The notes beneath the pieces were generated by a model. It saw only the letters and a list, made by a program, of their open reading frames with translations, had not been told where the DNA came from and made no database searches. Below are positions 1-6,107 of a DNA stretch of 8,501 nucleotides, in pieces. The first letter of the stretch is position 1; each line of letters starts with the position of its first letter. A program made the translations under genes and the position numbers. The DNA is taken from contig CAZROA010000110.1 of assembly GCA_964601575.1 (NCBI GenBank), forward strand, positions 1 through 8,501, read 5' to 3'. This DNA comes from CAZKEG01 sp964601575. Its GTDB lineage: Bacteria > Desulfobacterota > Thermodesulfobacteria > Thermodesulfobacteriales > Thermodesulfatatoraceae.

Positions 1-1812
1 GAAGCACAAGGACGAATAACGGCCAAACCTCTCTTTGCCCGGCGCTCGTTCCCCCCTTTTAACGCCGCAGCCATGGATGGTTTTGCGGTAAAGGCCGAAG
101 AGACCTTCGGAGCCAGCGATATCAACCCCCTTCTACTTAAAGTGGGAGAGCAAGCCATACCTATAAATACCGGCGAGCCCCTCCCCCCTGGAAAAGACGC
201 GGTGATCATGATCGAAGATGTCCATTTCCCCCGAGAAGACCTTATCGAAATAAGGGCCTCGGCCTACCCCTGGCAGCACGTCCGTAAAATCGGCGAAGAT
301 GTAGTCGCTGGTGAGCTCCTTTTTACCAGTGGTCATCGTCTCTCCGCCTGGGATCTGGGGGCACTCCTTGCGGTTGGATATTTAGAAATACCGGTTAAAG
401 AACGCCCTCGGGTGATCATTATTCCCACCGGTGATGAGCTCGTCCCTCCAGAAGAAGCCGAAGACGAGATCCTTGCCCAAGGGAAGATGATTGAATTCAA
501 CGCCACTATGATCGCCGCCTTGGTAAAGGAATGGGGAGGAAAAGCAGAGATTTTCCCCATCATACCGGATGATTATCACAGATTAAAAACCTCTCTGGAA
601 AAGGCCCTTTCCCAAGGCCCCCATTTGATAGCCATCCTCGCGGGGTCTTCGGCAGGCAGCAAAGACTACACCGCTTCTTTGATAGAAGAGAAGGGAAAAC
701 TCCTCTTCCACGGCGTAACCATGATGCCCGGAAAACCAGTTATTTATGGCTTGGTAGCCGATACACCGGTAGTAGGTGTGCCGGGTTATCCGGTCTCCGC
801 CGTGCTTGCCTTTGAAACGCTTATTCGCCCGGCCTTTGAAGCCATGTTTGAGACCATGCTCCCACCGCGTCCGCGAATTAAGGCCATCTCAGGGCGTAAG
901 ATCCCTTCTCGCCTGGGAATCACGGAATTCATCAGGGTCAAAGTAGGAAAGGTAGCGGGAAGGGCTGTCTTTATACCGATTAAACGGGGAGCCGGGGCCA
1001 TTACCACCCTTACCCGGGCCGACGGTCTGATCAAAGTCTCGGGAGAATCCGAAGGTGTCCTTGCCGGCGAGGAAATGGAGGTGGAACTTCTGCGCCCGGA
1101 AAGACGATTGGACAACACCATTTTGGTGGTAGGGAGTCACGATCTTGCCTTGGAGCTCTTGGCCAATTTTCTCCATAAAAAGGCCCCTTTTTATGATCTC
1201 TCCTTTGCCCATGTAGGGAGCCTTTCCGGCCTGATAGCAGTACGCGATGGTTTGGCCCACCTGGCCGGCACCCATCTCTTTGACCCAGAAACCGGCGAAT
1301 TCAACCTCCCCTATATTCAAAAACACCTTCCGGAAAGCCCCGTTCGTCTAGTACACTTTGCCTGGCGTAAACAGGGGTTCATCGTCGCCCGAGGAAACCC
1401 CAAGAATATCCATCAGCTCGAAGATCTCATCCGAAAAGATGTCCGTTTTATAAACCGCCAACCTGGTTCTGGCACGCGGGTCCTTTTGGATTATTACCTC
1501 AAAAAACAAGGCCTTTCGGCCAGAGAAATCTCTGGGTATGAAGTAGAAGAGACCACCCATGTCGGCGTGGCCGTGGCTGTAGCTACCGGTCAAGCCGATG
1601 TAGGGCTTGGCATTCAAGCCGCAGCCAAACTTTTAGACCTGGATTTTATCCCCCTTTTTCAGGAACGTTACGACCTTCTGGTCCGAGGGGACTTTTTTGA
1701 TTCCGAGGTCTTTTCCGTGATACAGGAGATTTTGGCTGACGAGTCCTTTCGCCAAGAGGTAGCCGCCCTTGGGGGCTACGAGGTCTCGGAGATGGGGAAG
1801 ATCTTACTTTAG
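1..1812 (+). CDS. moeA: Molybdopterin molybdenumtransferase MoeA fused to a C-terminal periplasmic-binding-like domain (5' partial)
   Basis: MoeA inserts molybdate (or tungstate) into adenylylated molybdopterin, the last step of molybdenum cofactor synthesis, in the cytoplasm. The reading frame is open from base 1, and the first 24 visible residues already match MoeA (GRITAKPLF, then PPFNAAAMDGFAV). The gene therefore starts upstream, and the ATG at 73 is the internal Met of the conserved AMDG motif. Visible residues 25-130 are the MoeA N-terminal region. Residues about 136-280 are the molybdopterin-binding domain, with PTGDEL, a GSSAGSKDYT loop, MMPGKP and GVPGYPVSA. Residues about 290-365 are the MoeA C-terminal domain. 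Residues about 371-603 form a separate LysR/PBP-like ligand domain, with LAGTHLFDPETGE, ARGNPKNI and NRQPGSGTR. The same fusion is known in archaea and some anaerobic bacteria; sensing or delivery of oxyanion is a guess. The first Gly of the usual GG(S)SxG loop is Ala here. The 3' end overlaps the convergent Clp1-like gene. Confidence 0.93.
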   Translation, partial: EAQGRITAKPLFARRSFPPFNAAAMDGFAVKAEETFGASDINPLLLKVGEQAIPINTGEPLPPGKDAVIMIEDVHFPREDLIEIRASAYPWQHVRKIGEDVVAGELLFTSGHRLSAWDLGALLAVGYLEIPVKERPRVIIIPTGDELVPPEEAEDEILAQGKMIEFNATMIAALVKEWGGKAEIFPIIPDDYHRLKTSLEKALSQGPHLIAILAGSSAGSKDYTASLIEEKGKLLFHGVTMMPGKPVIYGLVADTPVVGVPGYPVSAVLAFETLIRPAFEAMFETMLPPRPRIKAISGRKIPSRLGITEFIRVKVGKVAGRAVFIPIKRGAGAITTLTRADGLIKVSGESEGVLAGEEMEVELLRPERRLDNTILVVGSHDLALELLANFLHKKAPFYDLSFAHVGSLSGLIAVRDGLAHLAGTHLFDPETGEFNLPYIQKHLPESPVRLVHFAWRKQGFIVARGNPKNIHQLEDLIRKDVRFINRQPGSGTRVLLDYYLKKQGLSAREISGYEVEETTHVGVAVAVATGQADVGLGIQAAAKLLDLDFIPLFQERYDLLVRGDFFDSEVFSVIQEILADESFRQEVAALGGYEVSEMGKILL

Positions 1813-2707
1813 CGTAAGGACGGCGCCTTAAAGGAGGAGCCAAAAGGTCTCTCCCTAGTTCTTCCCCCAAGCGATTCAAATAAAGCGAACCGCAGATCAG
1901 TATTTTTATCCTTTCTTTAGGAGCGGGAGTAAGTATGGTGATCCTCCCGCGAGCCGGATCAAATTCTTCGATAATGCCCAGGGCCAAGACTTGGGCCTCT
2001 TTATCCGCCATGCCGCAGAGTAGGTGTCGCCGAAGGCCCTTTTGGGGAAGACGTTGTAAGACTAAATCCTTGAGAGACAAAGAAACCGTTTGAGCCCTTT
2101 CAAAATGGCGTCGAAAGGCCTCTTGCCGACGATGACGCCGCTCGGTTGGGGTTTTGGGGAGTGCCTTGGTGGAGACAGGAAGAGGCAAGATTTCAAGGTA
2201 CCGATAGGCTGAAAGGATGGGTTCAAGTTCTCCCTGACGTTCAAGGGCCAAAATAATATCCGGCCTAAGACTTTCAATCTGAAAGCTCTTCAGCGGAATA
2301 CCAGGCCCCCGCACTAATCCGGTGGTGTTTATGATGGTCACTTCGGCCTGGCTCTGATCGCAAAGCCATCGGGTGCCTACTACCAAAGGAAGAAGATGAC
2401 CCACTGGTGTGGTAGAACCTACAAAATAAAGGGCCTCGGCCATGAGGGGCCTTTCCGGTGGTATCTCATCTTCAAAGTGTTTAAGGCCGATGGTAGTCGG
2501 CGGGCCAATGTCCTTCTGGCCCACATCGGCGTCAACTACGGCCACAGAAACCCCTCGCTTAAGAAGATTTTCCGCCAAATAAAAACAAAGGGTGCTTTTA
2601 CCTGCATCTGTAGCCCCTAAAATAAGAACTCTTCGCGGACGACTCTCTTTGAGATAGGCCAGGGCCTGGGCCCAAAGCGGTGGTATATCTAAATCAGGCC
2701 TTAACAT
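1646..2707 (-). CDS. Clp1/Grc3-like P-loop NTPase, probable polynucleotide 5'-hydroxyl kinase family
   Basis: This resembles the Clp1_P family, whose studied members phosphorylate RNA or DNA 5'-OH ends with ATP or GTP. The bacterial function is not established. Visible motifs are a Walker A GATDAGKST at residues 31-39, a conserved VDADVGQKDIGPPTTIGL block at 58-75, a Walker B-like TIINTTGLVRG at 124-134, and a C-terminal beta-rich region (KEAQVLALGIIEEFD) at about 236-275. No signal peptide or membrane segment is seen. The ATG at 2707 places the P-loop about 30 residues in, which is normal, but no Shine-Dalgarno precedes it, and the terminator of the upstream operon ends only a few bases before it. 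Residues about 299-353 lie antisense to the 3' end of moeA and are Arg/Pro/Ser-rich with no family similarity that I recognise. The conserved part seems to end near residue 290, so the tail is either a late stop-codon loss or a frameshift. The kinase-family call is fairly sure; the substrate is unknown. Confidence 0.8.
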   Translation of the reverse strand: MLRPDLDIPPLWAQALAYLKESRPRRVLILGATDAGKSTLCFYLAENLLKRGVSVAVVDADVGQKDIGPPTTIGLKHFEDEIPPERPLMAEALYFVGSTTPVGHLLPLVVGTRWLCDQSQAEVTIINTTGLVRGPGIPLKSFQIESLRPDIILALERQGELEPILSAYRYLEILPLPVSTKALPKTPTERRHRRQEAFRRHFERAQTVSLSLKDLVLQRLPQKGLRRHLLCGMADKEAQVLALGIIEEFDPARGRITILTPAPKERIKILICGSLYLNRLGEELGRDLLAPPLRRRPYAKVRSSPSPRPRSPQGRLPLGERTRQPKSPVSRKRPRNQKSPLGPEGRNVPEKGG

Positions 2708-2712
2708 AGACT

Positions 2713-2756
2713 AAAAACAATAAAAGCGGCCCCTCGAGCTAAGAGGCCGCTTTTAT
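2713..2756 (-). terminator. Rho-independent terminator closing the cytochrome operon
   Basis: A 12-bp perfect stem pairs 2720-2731 with 2745-2756; its core is AAAAGCGGCC against GGCCGCTTTT. The loop is 13 nt. Read on the - strand, the stem runs into a T-rich tract (TTTTATTGTTTTTAG) down to about 2711. It lies 20 nt after the cytochrome b stop codon and ends a few bases before the ATG of the Clp1-like gene. It should therefore separate the two transcription units. Read on the + strand, the T tract is short (TTTTAT), and no + strand gene leads into it. Confidence 0.85.
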
Positions 2757-2775
2757 CCCTCCTTGACTATTGTAG

Positions 2776-3387
2776 CTAATCTTCGTAGCCGACGATCATG
2801 GCCTTAAAGTGGGCAAAGACCGTATGACCCAAGGTAGCCAAATAGAAGTGCACGATCAAAAAGGTGGCAAAGCTGTAGGCACAAAAGATATGAATGGCAT
2901 CTATAACCCTGACCCCCCCAAAGAAATCGATCACCGGTTTAAAAAAGTGGATATCCCATAAAAACAAACCGGTTAATAATTGCACCGGAAGGAGGAAGAA
3001 CATGAGACCACAATAAGCCGTCTTCTGCAGAGGATTAAACTTGGCCTCCGGCGTAGGTTCCATCAGAGGATGATCTCCCTTGAAAAAGCCAACTAAATAA
3101 AAATAGCCTTGCTTAGGAATGAGCTTAATATCTTTTTTGGTAGGAATATATTGCTTCTTAAGCTCACCTTTAACCATATAGATAAAATACCAGATCAAGA
3201 AGTTAAAAATAGCTATAAATCCAAAAACATTGTGATAATGAACGGCTGACTTAAACCCAAATATCTTAAAGACATCCGGATATCTTAACTGAAACCCTGT
3301 AATGACAAGGGTCACGATGCAAATAGCATGTGTCCAATGGTTAATACGTACCCAAACCGGATTAAGGATCTCTTTGTGTTCTTTCAT
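2776..3387 (-). CDS. Diheme cytochrome b, membrane subunit (FdnI / Ni-Fe hydrogenase cytochrome b / cytochrome b561 family)
   Basis: This 203-residue integral membrane protein probably oxidises or reduces the quinone pool and passes electrons across the inner membrane to the partner multiheme cytochrome encoded just upstream. Four hydrophobic helices lie at about residues 18-38, 48-72, 120-145 and 162-188. Candidate axial heme ligands are His17 (NHWTH) before helix 1, His50 or His52 at helix 2, and His166 and His180 in helix 4. The 14-residue spacing of the last pair matches His155/His169 of E. coli FdnI, so two b hemes are expected. The NPLQKxAY sequence before helix 3 is also typical of the family. 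The ATG follows the stop codon of the cytochrome c gene by one nucleotide and has an AAGGAG inside that gene's end, which points to translational coupling. The gene is strongly AT-rich. It could equally serve a formate dehydrogenase or thiosulfate reductase, but no such catalytic subunit is present here. Confidence 0.9.
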   Translation of the reverse strand: MKEHKEILNPVWVRINHWTHAICIVTLVITGFQLRYPDVFKIFGFKSAVHYHNVFGFIAIFNFLIWYFIYMVKGELKKQYIPTKKDIKLIPKQGYFYLVGFFKGDHPLMEPTPEAKFNPLQKTAYCGLMFFLLPVQLLTGLFLWDIHFFKPVIDFFGGVRVIDAIHIFCAYSFATFLIVHFYLATLGHTVFAHFKAMIVGYED

Positions 3388-3388
3388 C

Positions 3389-5371
3389 TTAATGCTCCTT
3401 CCTTCTCCTTCTTCTATTAGGAATGGTCAAAATTCTAAGAGTAGTATGGAAACCGACAAAACCGATGATACCGATGATCATCAAAACACCAATGACATCC
3501 AGCCACTTATAACCAATCTTTAGAATAATGCTATAATCTTTCTTTTTTAAGGCCTGTTTTAGATTTTCAAGATCTTGTTTAGAAATTCGGTTCTGCCCTA
3601 AGAAATAGAAACCACTATCTCTTGGAATCTTTTCTAGGCTTACCAGGATATATTTGTCCAGATCTACACCAGCCACTTCCGAAGGCCCACTAGGCAACTC
3701 TAGGAGCAATTTAGAATAGAATTTAGTATCTGGAGAATGACAGATATAACACTCTTTAGCCTTTAATCCCTTACTTGTGTAATTATGTGAAGCCTGTAAA
3801 ACGACAAGGTTTACTCCTAACCTTATCTTTTCCCAACCTTTCTGATTCAGATATTCCTTATTAGCATTCAATTTTTTCAAGAAATCCGAAACCTCTTCGG
3901 TCTGTAAAATATTATCTCCGTTTTTATCTACTATGCTTTGCAATTCGGCGCCTTCTTTTAAGTTCAGCAATTTAACAATATTTTCATAGCTGACTTTACG
4001 TTCTTTACCCTGATTATCTATAGCCTCAAGATAAAACACAATCCCCTTTTCCGCACCGGGAGCATGACACATTGTACATTCAACATATTCAAAGTGTATA
4101 TCTTCCTGAGGCAACCACTGGTGTTTTTCCTTGGTATCTTTATGACACCTCAAACATATAGCACTTCTCTGTGCTACTGTTAATTGAGCAAAAGGAGCCA
4201 CGGAGTGTGGATCATGACAACCAGAACAACTCTTCTTACTTGCCTTGTAATGTTGACTCCCTTCATATTCTTCCATAATATCACCATGACAGTTCTCACA
4301 AACCCGAGCGCCAGAAACAACCTCAAATCCAGACGCTGTTTTCACTACCTTCAAATCCGCATGACAATCCATACATTGGATATCATTCACTCCGTGTACA
4401 CTATTCCAGTAACCGGTTTGTTGAGGTATAGGAGACCTAAGGAGCACAACACGCTTGGCTATTTTTACATTAACCGTCTGATGATCTTTGGGAAGCTCTA
4501 AAACAGTATCTTTATAGAAGGGCTTTTTAGCCGCATGACACATTGTACAATCTTTTATATGTTGCACTTCATCGGTAAAATCATGAGAAGAAGCCGAAAC
4601 TACTACTTGTTCATTCAAAAACGGGCTTCCTATCTTCTTTTTCTTGATTTGCTTTAAGAAATTTTCTAACTCAGCATATCCAATAACATTATCATGATTT
4701 GTATCTATCGCGGCTATTATATCTTTGGTTTCCGACCCAAAAACTCTCTTGAGATCTTTAGAGGTCAAAGCCTGTTTTTTCGCCTTTTCCTCCAAATAGA
4801 CCTGTAAGATCATCATCTTTTCCGCTTTGGGCGCATGACACACCGTACACTCTAAATGTTGAAAATGATACGCCTCTTGAGGTAACCAATCATGCTTTGC
4901 TTTCTTATGACATTTAAGACAAATGGCCTGTCTCTGTTTTAAGGTAAGTTTGCTAAATGGCTGGGCATAGTGAGGATTATGACACTCATAACAACGACGC
5001 TTACTTACTTTTGCATGTTTGCTGTGCTTATATTGATCAACGATGTCTTCATGACATTGAGAACAATCTACCATACCCATATGTTGAGGATGGGGAATCT
5101 CACTAATCTCCGTATGGCAATCCGTACATTGAAAATCACCGTGTACCGAAGCAGCAAATTTCTGAGGATTTACATAGAGACTGATACCCCCTTTCCTTAC
5201 CGCCTTTCTCCTAGGAGTGGGGACAACCATTTCCAGACGTTCTTGAGGTGACATGTGAAGAATGTCTTTACTACCATGACACTCCAAACACTCTTCATTA
5301 CTCACCGCCCAACCTTTACTGGCAAAGGCAACACATAAAACCGCTAAAAAGATAAGTATCTTCTTCTGCAT
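3389..5371 (-). CDS. Membrane-anchored 13-heme cytochrome c with duplicated six-heme module and two EF-hands
   Basis: This is a 660-residue exported electron-transfer protein. Residues 1-23 are a signal peptide (MQKKILIFLAVLCVAFA...KGWA). Thirteen CxxCH heme sites start at residues 28, 82, 103, 127, 151, 175, 275, 333, 358, 382, 406, 432 and 541. Sites 2-7 and 8-13 belong to two copies of one module. Each copy holds one EF-hand loop with good Ca2+ ligand positions: DTNHDNVIGYAE at 223-234 and DKNGDNILQTEE at 482-493. Residues about 620-646 form one transmembrane helix, followed by a basic RRRRRK end that should stay in the cytoplasm. The heme region is therefore periplasmic and tethered to the membrane next to the cytochrome b. 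The ATG at 5371 is chosen because AAGGAGG lies 9 nt upstream and it begins a proper signal peptide; an ATG at 5428 would add 19 unlikely residues. I do not recognise a named family for the whole architecture. A quinol-to-periplasm electron conduit is the likeliest role. Confidence 0.92.
   Translation of the reverse strand: MQKKILIFLAVLCVAFASKGWAVSNEECLECHGSKDILHMSPQERLEMVVPTPRRKAVRKGGISLYVNPQKFAASVHGDFQCTDCHTEISEIPHPQHMGMVDCSQCHEDIVDQYKHSKHAKVSKRRCYECHNPHYAQPFSKLTLKQRQAICLKCHKKAKHDWLPQEAYHFQHLECTVCHAPKAEKMMILQVYLEEKAKKQALTSKDLKRVFGSETKDIIAAIDTNHDNVIGYAELENFLKQIKKKKIGSPFLNEQVVVSASSHDFTDEVQHIKDCTMCHAAKKPFYKDTVLELPKDHQTVNVKIAKRVVLLRSPIPQQTGYWNSVHGVNDIQCMDCHADLKVVKTASGFEVVSGARVCENCHGDIMEEYEGSQHYKASKKSCSGCHDPHSVAPFAQLTVAQRSAICLRCHKDTKEKHQWLPQEDIHFEYVECTMCHAPGAEKGIVFYLEAIDNQGKERKVSYENIVKLLNLKEGAELQSIVDKNGDNILQTEEVSDFLKKLNANKEYLNQKGWEKIRLGVNLVVLQASHNYTSKGLKAKECYICHSPDTKFYSKLLLELPSGPSEVAGVDLDKYILVSLEKIPRDSGFYFLGQNRISKQDLENLKQALKKKDYSIILKIGYKWLDVIGVLMIIGIIGFVGFHTTLRILTIPNRRRRRKEH
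3395..3400 (-). promoter_or_regulatory. Shine-Dalgarno of the cytochrome b gene
   Basis: AAGGAG on the - strand lies 7 nt before the ATG at 3387. It is inside the last codons of the cytochrome c gene, whose stop is at 3389-3391. The arrangement supports this start and coupled translation of the two cytochromes. Confidence 0.8.
3692..4399 (-). repeat. Second copy (B) of the internal six-heme/EF-hand module
   Basis: This protein-level repeat covers hemes 8-13. Landmarks shared with copy A, in the same order, are SVHG before the first CxxCH, HYKASKKSC followed by a CHDPH, APFAQLTVAQRSAICLRCHK, WLPQEDIHF before CTMCHAP, a long heme-free stretch with the EF-hand at 3893-3928, LVVLQASHNYT, and a last CxxCH followed by LLLELP. 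The DNA is clearly diverged from copy A, so the duplication is old. Confidence 0.88.
4490..5143 (-). repeat. First copy (A) of the internal six-heme/EF-hand module
   Basis: This protein-level repeat covers hemes 2-7. It starts at SVHGDFQCTDCH. It continues through HAKVSKRRC and CHNPH, QPFSKLTLKQRQAICLKCHK, WLPQEAYHF, CTVCHAP, the EF-hand at 4670-4705, VVVSASSHDFT, and CTMCHA ending in TVLELP. Copy B follows the same order of landmarks. The main difference is that B has extra residues between its first two heme sites. Confidence 0.88.
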
Positions 5372-5380
5372 CGCTTCTCC

Positions 5381-5387
5381 CCTCCTT
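5381..5387 (-). promoter_or_regulatory. Shine-Dalgarno deciding the cytochrome c start
   Basis: AAGGAGG on the - strand lies 9 nt before the ATG at 5371. It fixes the start at the signal peptide rather than at the ATG at 5428, which overlaps the end of the preceding gene and has no comparable site. Confidence 0.85.
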
Positions 5388-5395
5388 AAGGGCAT

Positions 5396-5424
5396 CGCAT
5401 AGCATAATTGAAATTTGTTGTCAA
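5396..5424 (-). promoter_or_regulatory. Possible promoter for the cytochrome pair
   Basis: A perfect TTGACA (5424-5419 on the - strand) is followed after 17 nt by TATGCG (5401-5396). The -35 is ideal but the -10 is weak, lacking the final T. The -35 overlaps the stop codon of the sulfite reductase-like gene. Transcription would begin close to the Shine-Dalgarno, leaving a very short leader. It could be chance in AT-rich sequence. Confidence 0.3.
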
Positions 5425-6107
5425 ACATTTTGATCGTACATCTTCAATGCTGGTACCCTCTTTAGAATCTCCATAAGCGGGCCAAGGCCTACCTCTTCGA
5501 TAACCGTGGCCAGGCGTCTCCGAGGTCTCCCGAAGCGATTAAAAAATTCTAAGACAGCCTCCATAAATAAAAGGGCCTCTTCTGTTGAAGAGACCCGGCC
5601 TAAAATCTTACCAGGCTGAGGATGATAACCGCCTTTACCCCCGACCGCGACCTTATAGCCACTTTTTATGGCTATGAACCCCAGATCAACCATATTGGCC
5701 CAGGAACAACAGGCCGGACAACCGGCTACGGCTACCTTGAATTTGTGAGGCACCGGATGACCACGAAAACGATGATAAATGGCTTGGGCCAGAGGAAAGG
5801 TCTCCCCTAAGGCCAAGTGACAATAAGGCTTCCCGAGACAGATCCGTGGTTGGAAAGAGGGACTGACCTTGCGGATTAAGGCCCCGGCCTTTTCTAAACG
5901 AGCAAGATAATCTTCAACTTTGTCTTTAGGGATATCTAAAAGGAGGATCTTCTGGGCGGTAGTGGGATGGATCTTGACCCCTTCTTGGGCCAATTTACTA
6001 AGGATCAGAAGGACCGAAGGGCCCAAAACGCCTTGATCAAGTTCCAAAGAGATGGCCCAAGAACCATTGGCCAGTTCTTTAGCCCCGGGGATCTTCTGGC
6101 CAGCCAC
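5421..6107 (-). CDS. Small siroheme-type sulfite/nitrite reductase domain protein (monomeric low-molecular-weight family)
   Basis: This 228-residue cytoplasmic protein resembles the roughly 220-residue monomeric sulfite reductase of Desulfovibrio, which reduces sulfite to sulfide at a coupled siroheme-[4Fe-4S] centre. Residues about 12-80 form the ferredoxin-like half domain. The cluster/siroheme cysteines are in CLGKPYC (Cys90, Cys96; C-x5-C) and GCPACC (Cys130, Cys134; C-x3-C). A VGGKGGYHPQPG segment at 155-166 is typical of the family. Cys133 is an extra neighbour to the expected siroheme-ligating Cys134. The start is GTG, directly abutting the TAG of secDF with no spacer, and GGGAGG lies 4 nt upstream, so translation is probably coupled to secDF. 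Its GC content is like that of secDF and unlike that of the cytochromes. True substrate (sulfite, nitrite or a siroheme-biosynthetic role) cannot be told from sequence; family membership is confident. Confidence 0.85.
   Translation of the reverse strand: MAGQKIPGAKELANGSWAISLELDQGVLGPSVLLILSKLAQEGVKIHPTTAQKILLLDIPKDKVEDYLARLEKAGALIRKVSPSFQPRICLGKPYCHLALGETFPLAQAIYHRFRGHPVPHKFKVAVAGCPACCSWANMVDLGFIAIKSGYKVAVGGKGGYHPQPGKILGRVSSTEEALLFMEAVLEFFNRFGRPRRRLATVIEEVGLGPLMEILKRVPALKMYDQNV

Noticed and set aside
73..75. ATG as the start of the moeA-type gene
   Set aside because: The frame is open to base 1, the preceding codons match the MoeA N-terminus, and this Met belongs to the conserved AMDG motif.
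133..1617. Minus-strand open frames opposite the moeA-type gene (for example 889-1326)
   Set aside because: The + strand frame is clearly a conserved enzyme, and the reverse translations look like nothing known.
1815..1830. Small hairpin just after the moeA stop as a terminator
   Set aside because: It has only a 5-bp stem (TAAGG/CCTTA) and no T tract follows, so it is not supported as a terminator.
4184..5251. Open frames on the + strand across the cytochrome gene (4184-4501, 4970-5251)
   Set aside because: They are antisense to an unmistakable multiheme cytochrome, have no family features and no ribosome-binding sites that stand out.
3389..5371. Octaheme MccA-type sulfite reductase or NrfA nitrite reductase as the identity of the multiheme cytochrome
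   Set aside because: There are thirteen hemes in a duplicated pattern, no CxxCK or widely spaced CX15CH site, and a membrane anchor; an electron-transfer role fits better.
5372..5428. Upstream ATG at 5428 giving a 679-residue cytochrome
   Set aside because: It would put 19 polar residues before the signal peptide and overlap the preceding gene, whereas the ATG at 5371 has a strong Shine-Dalgarno at good spacing.
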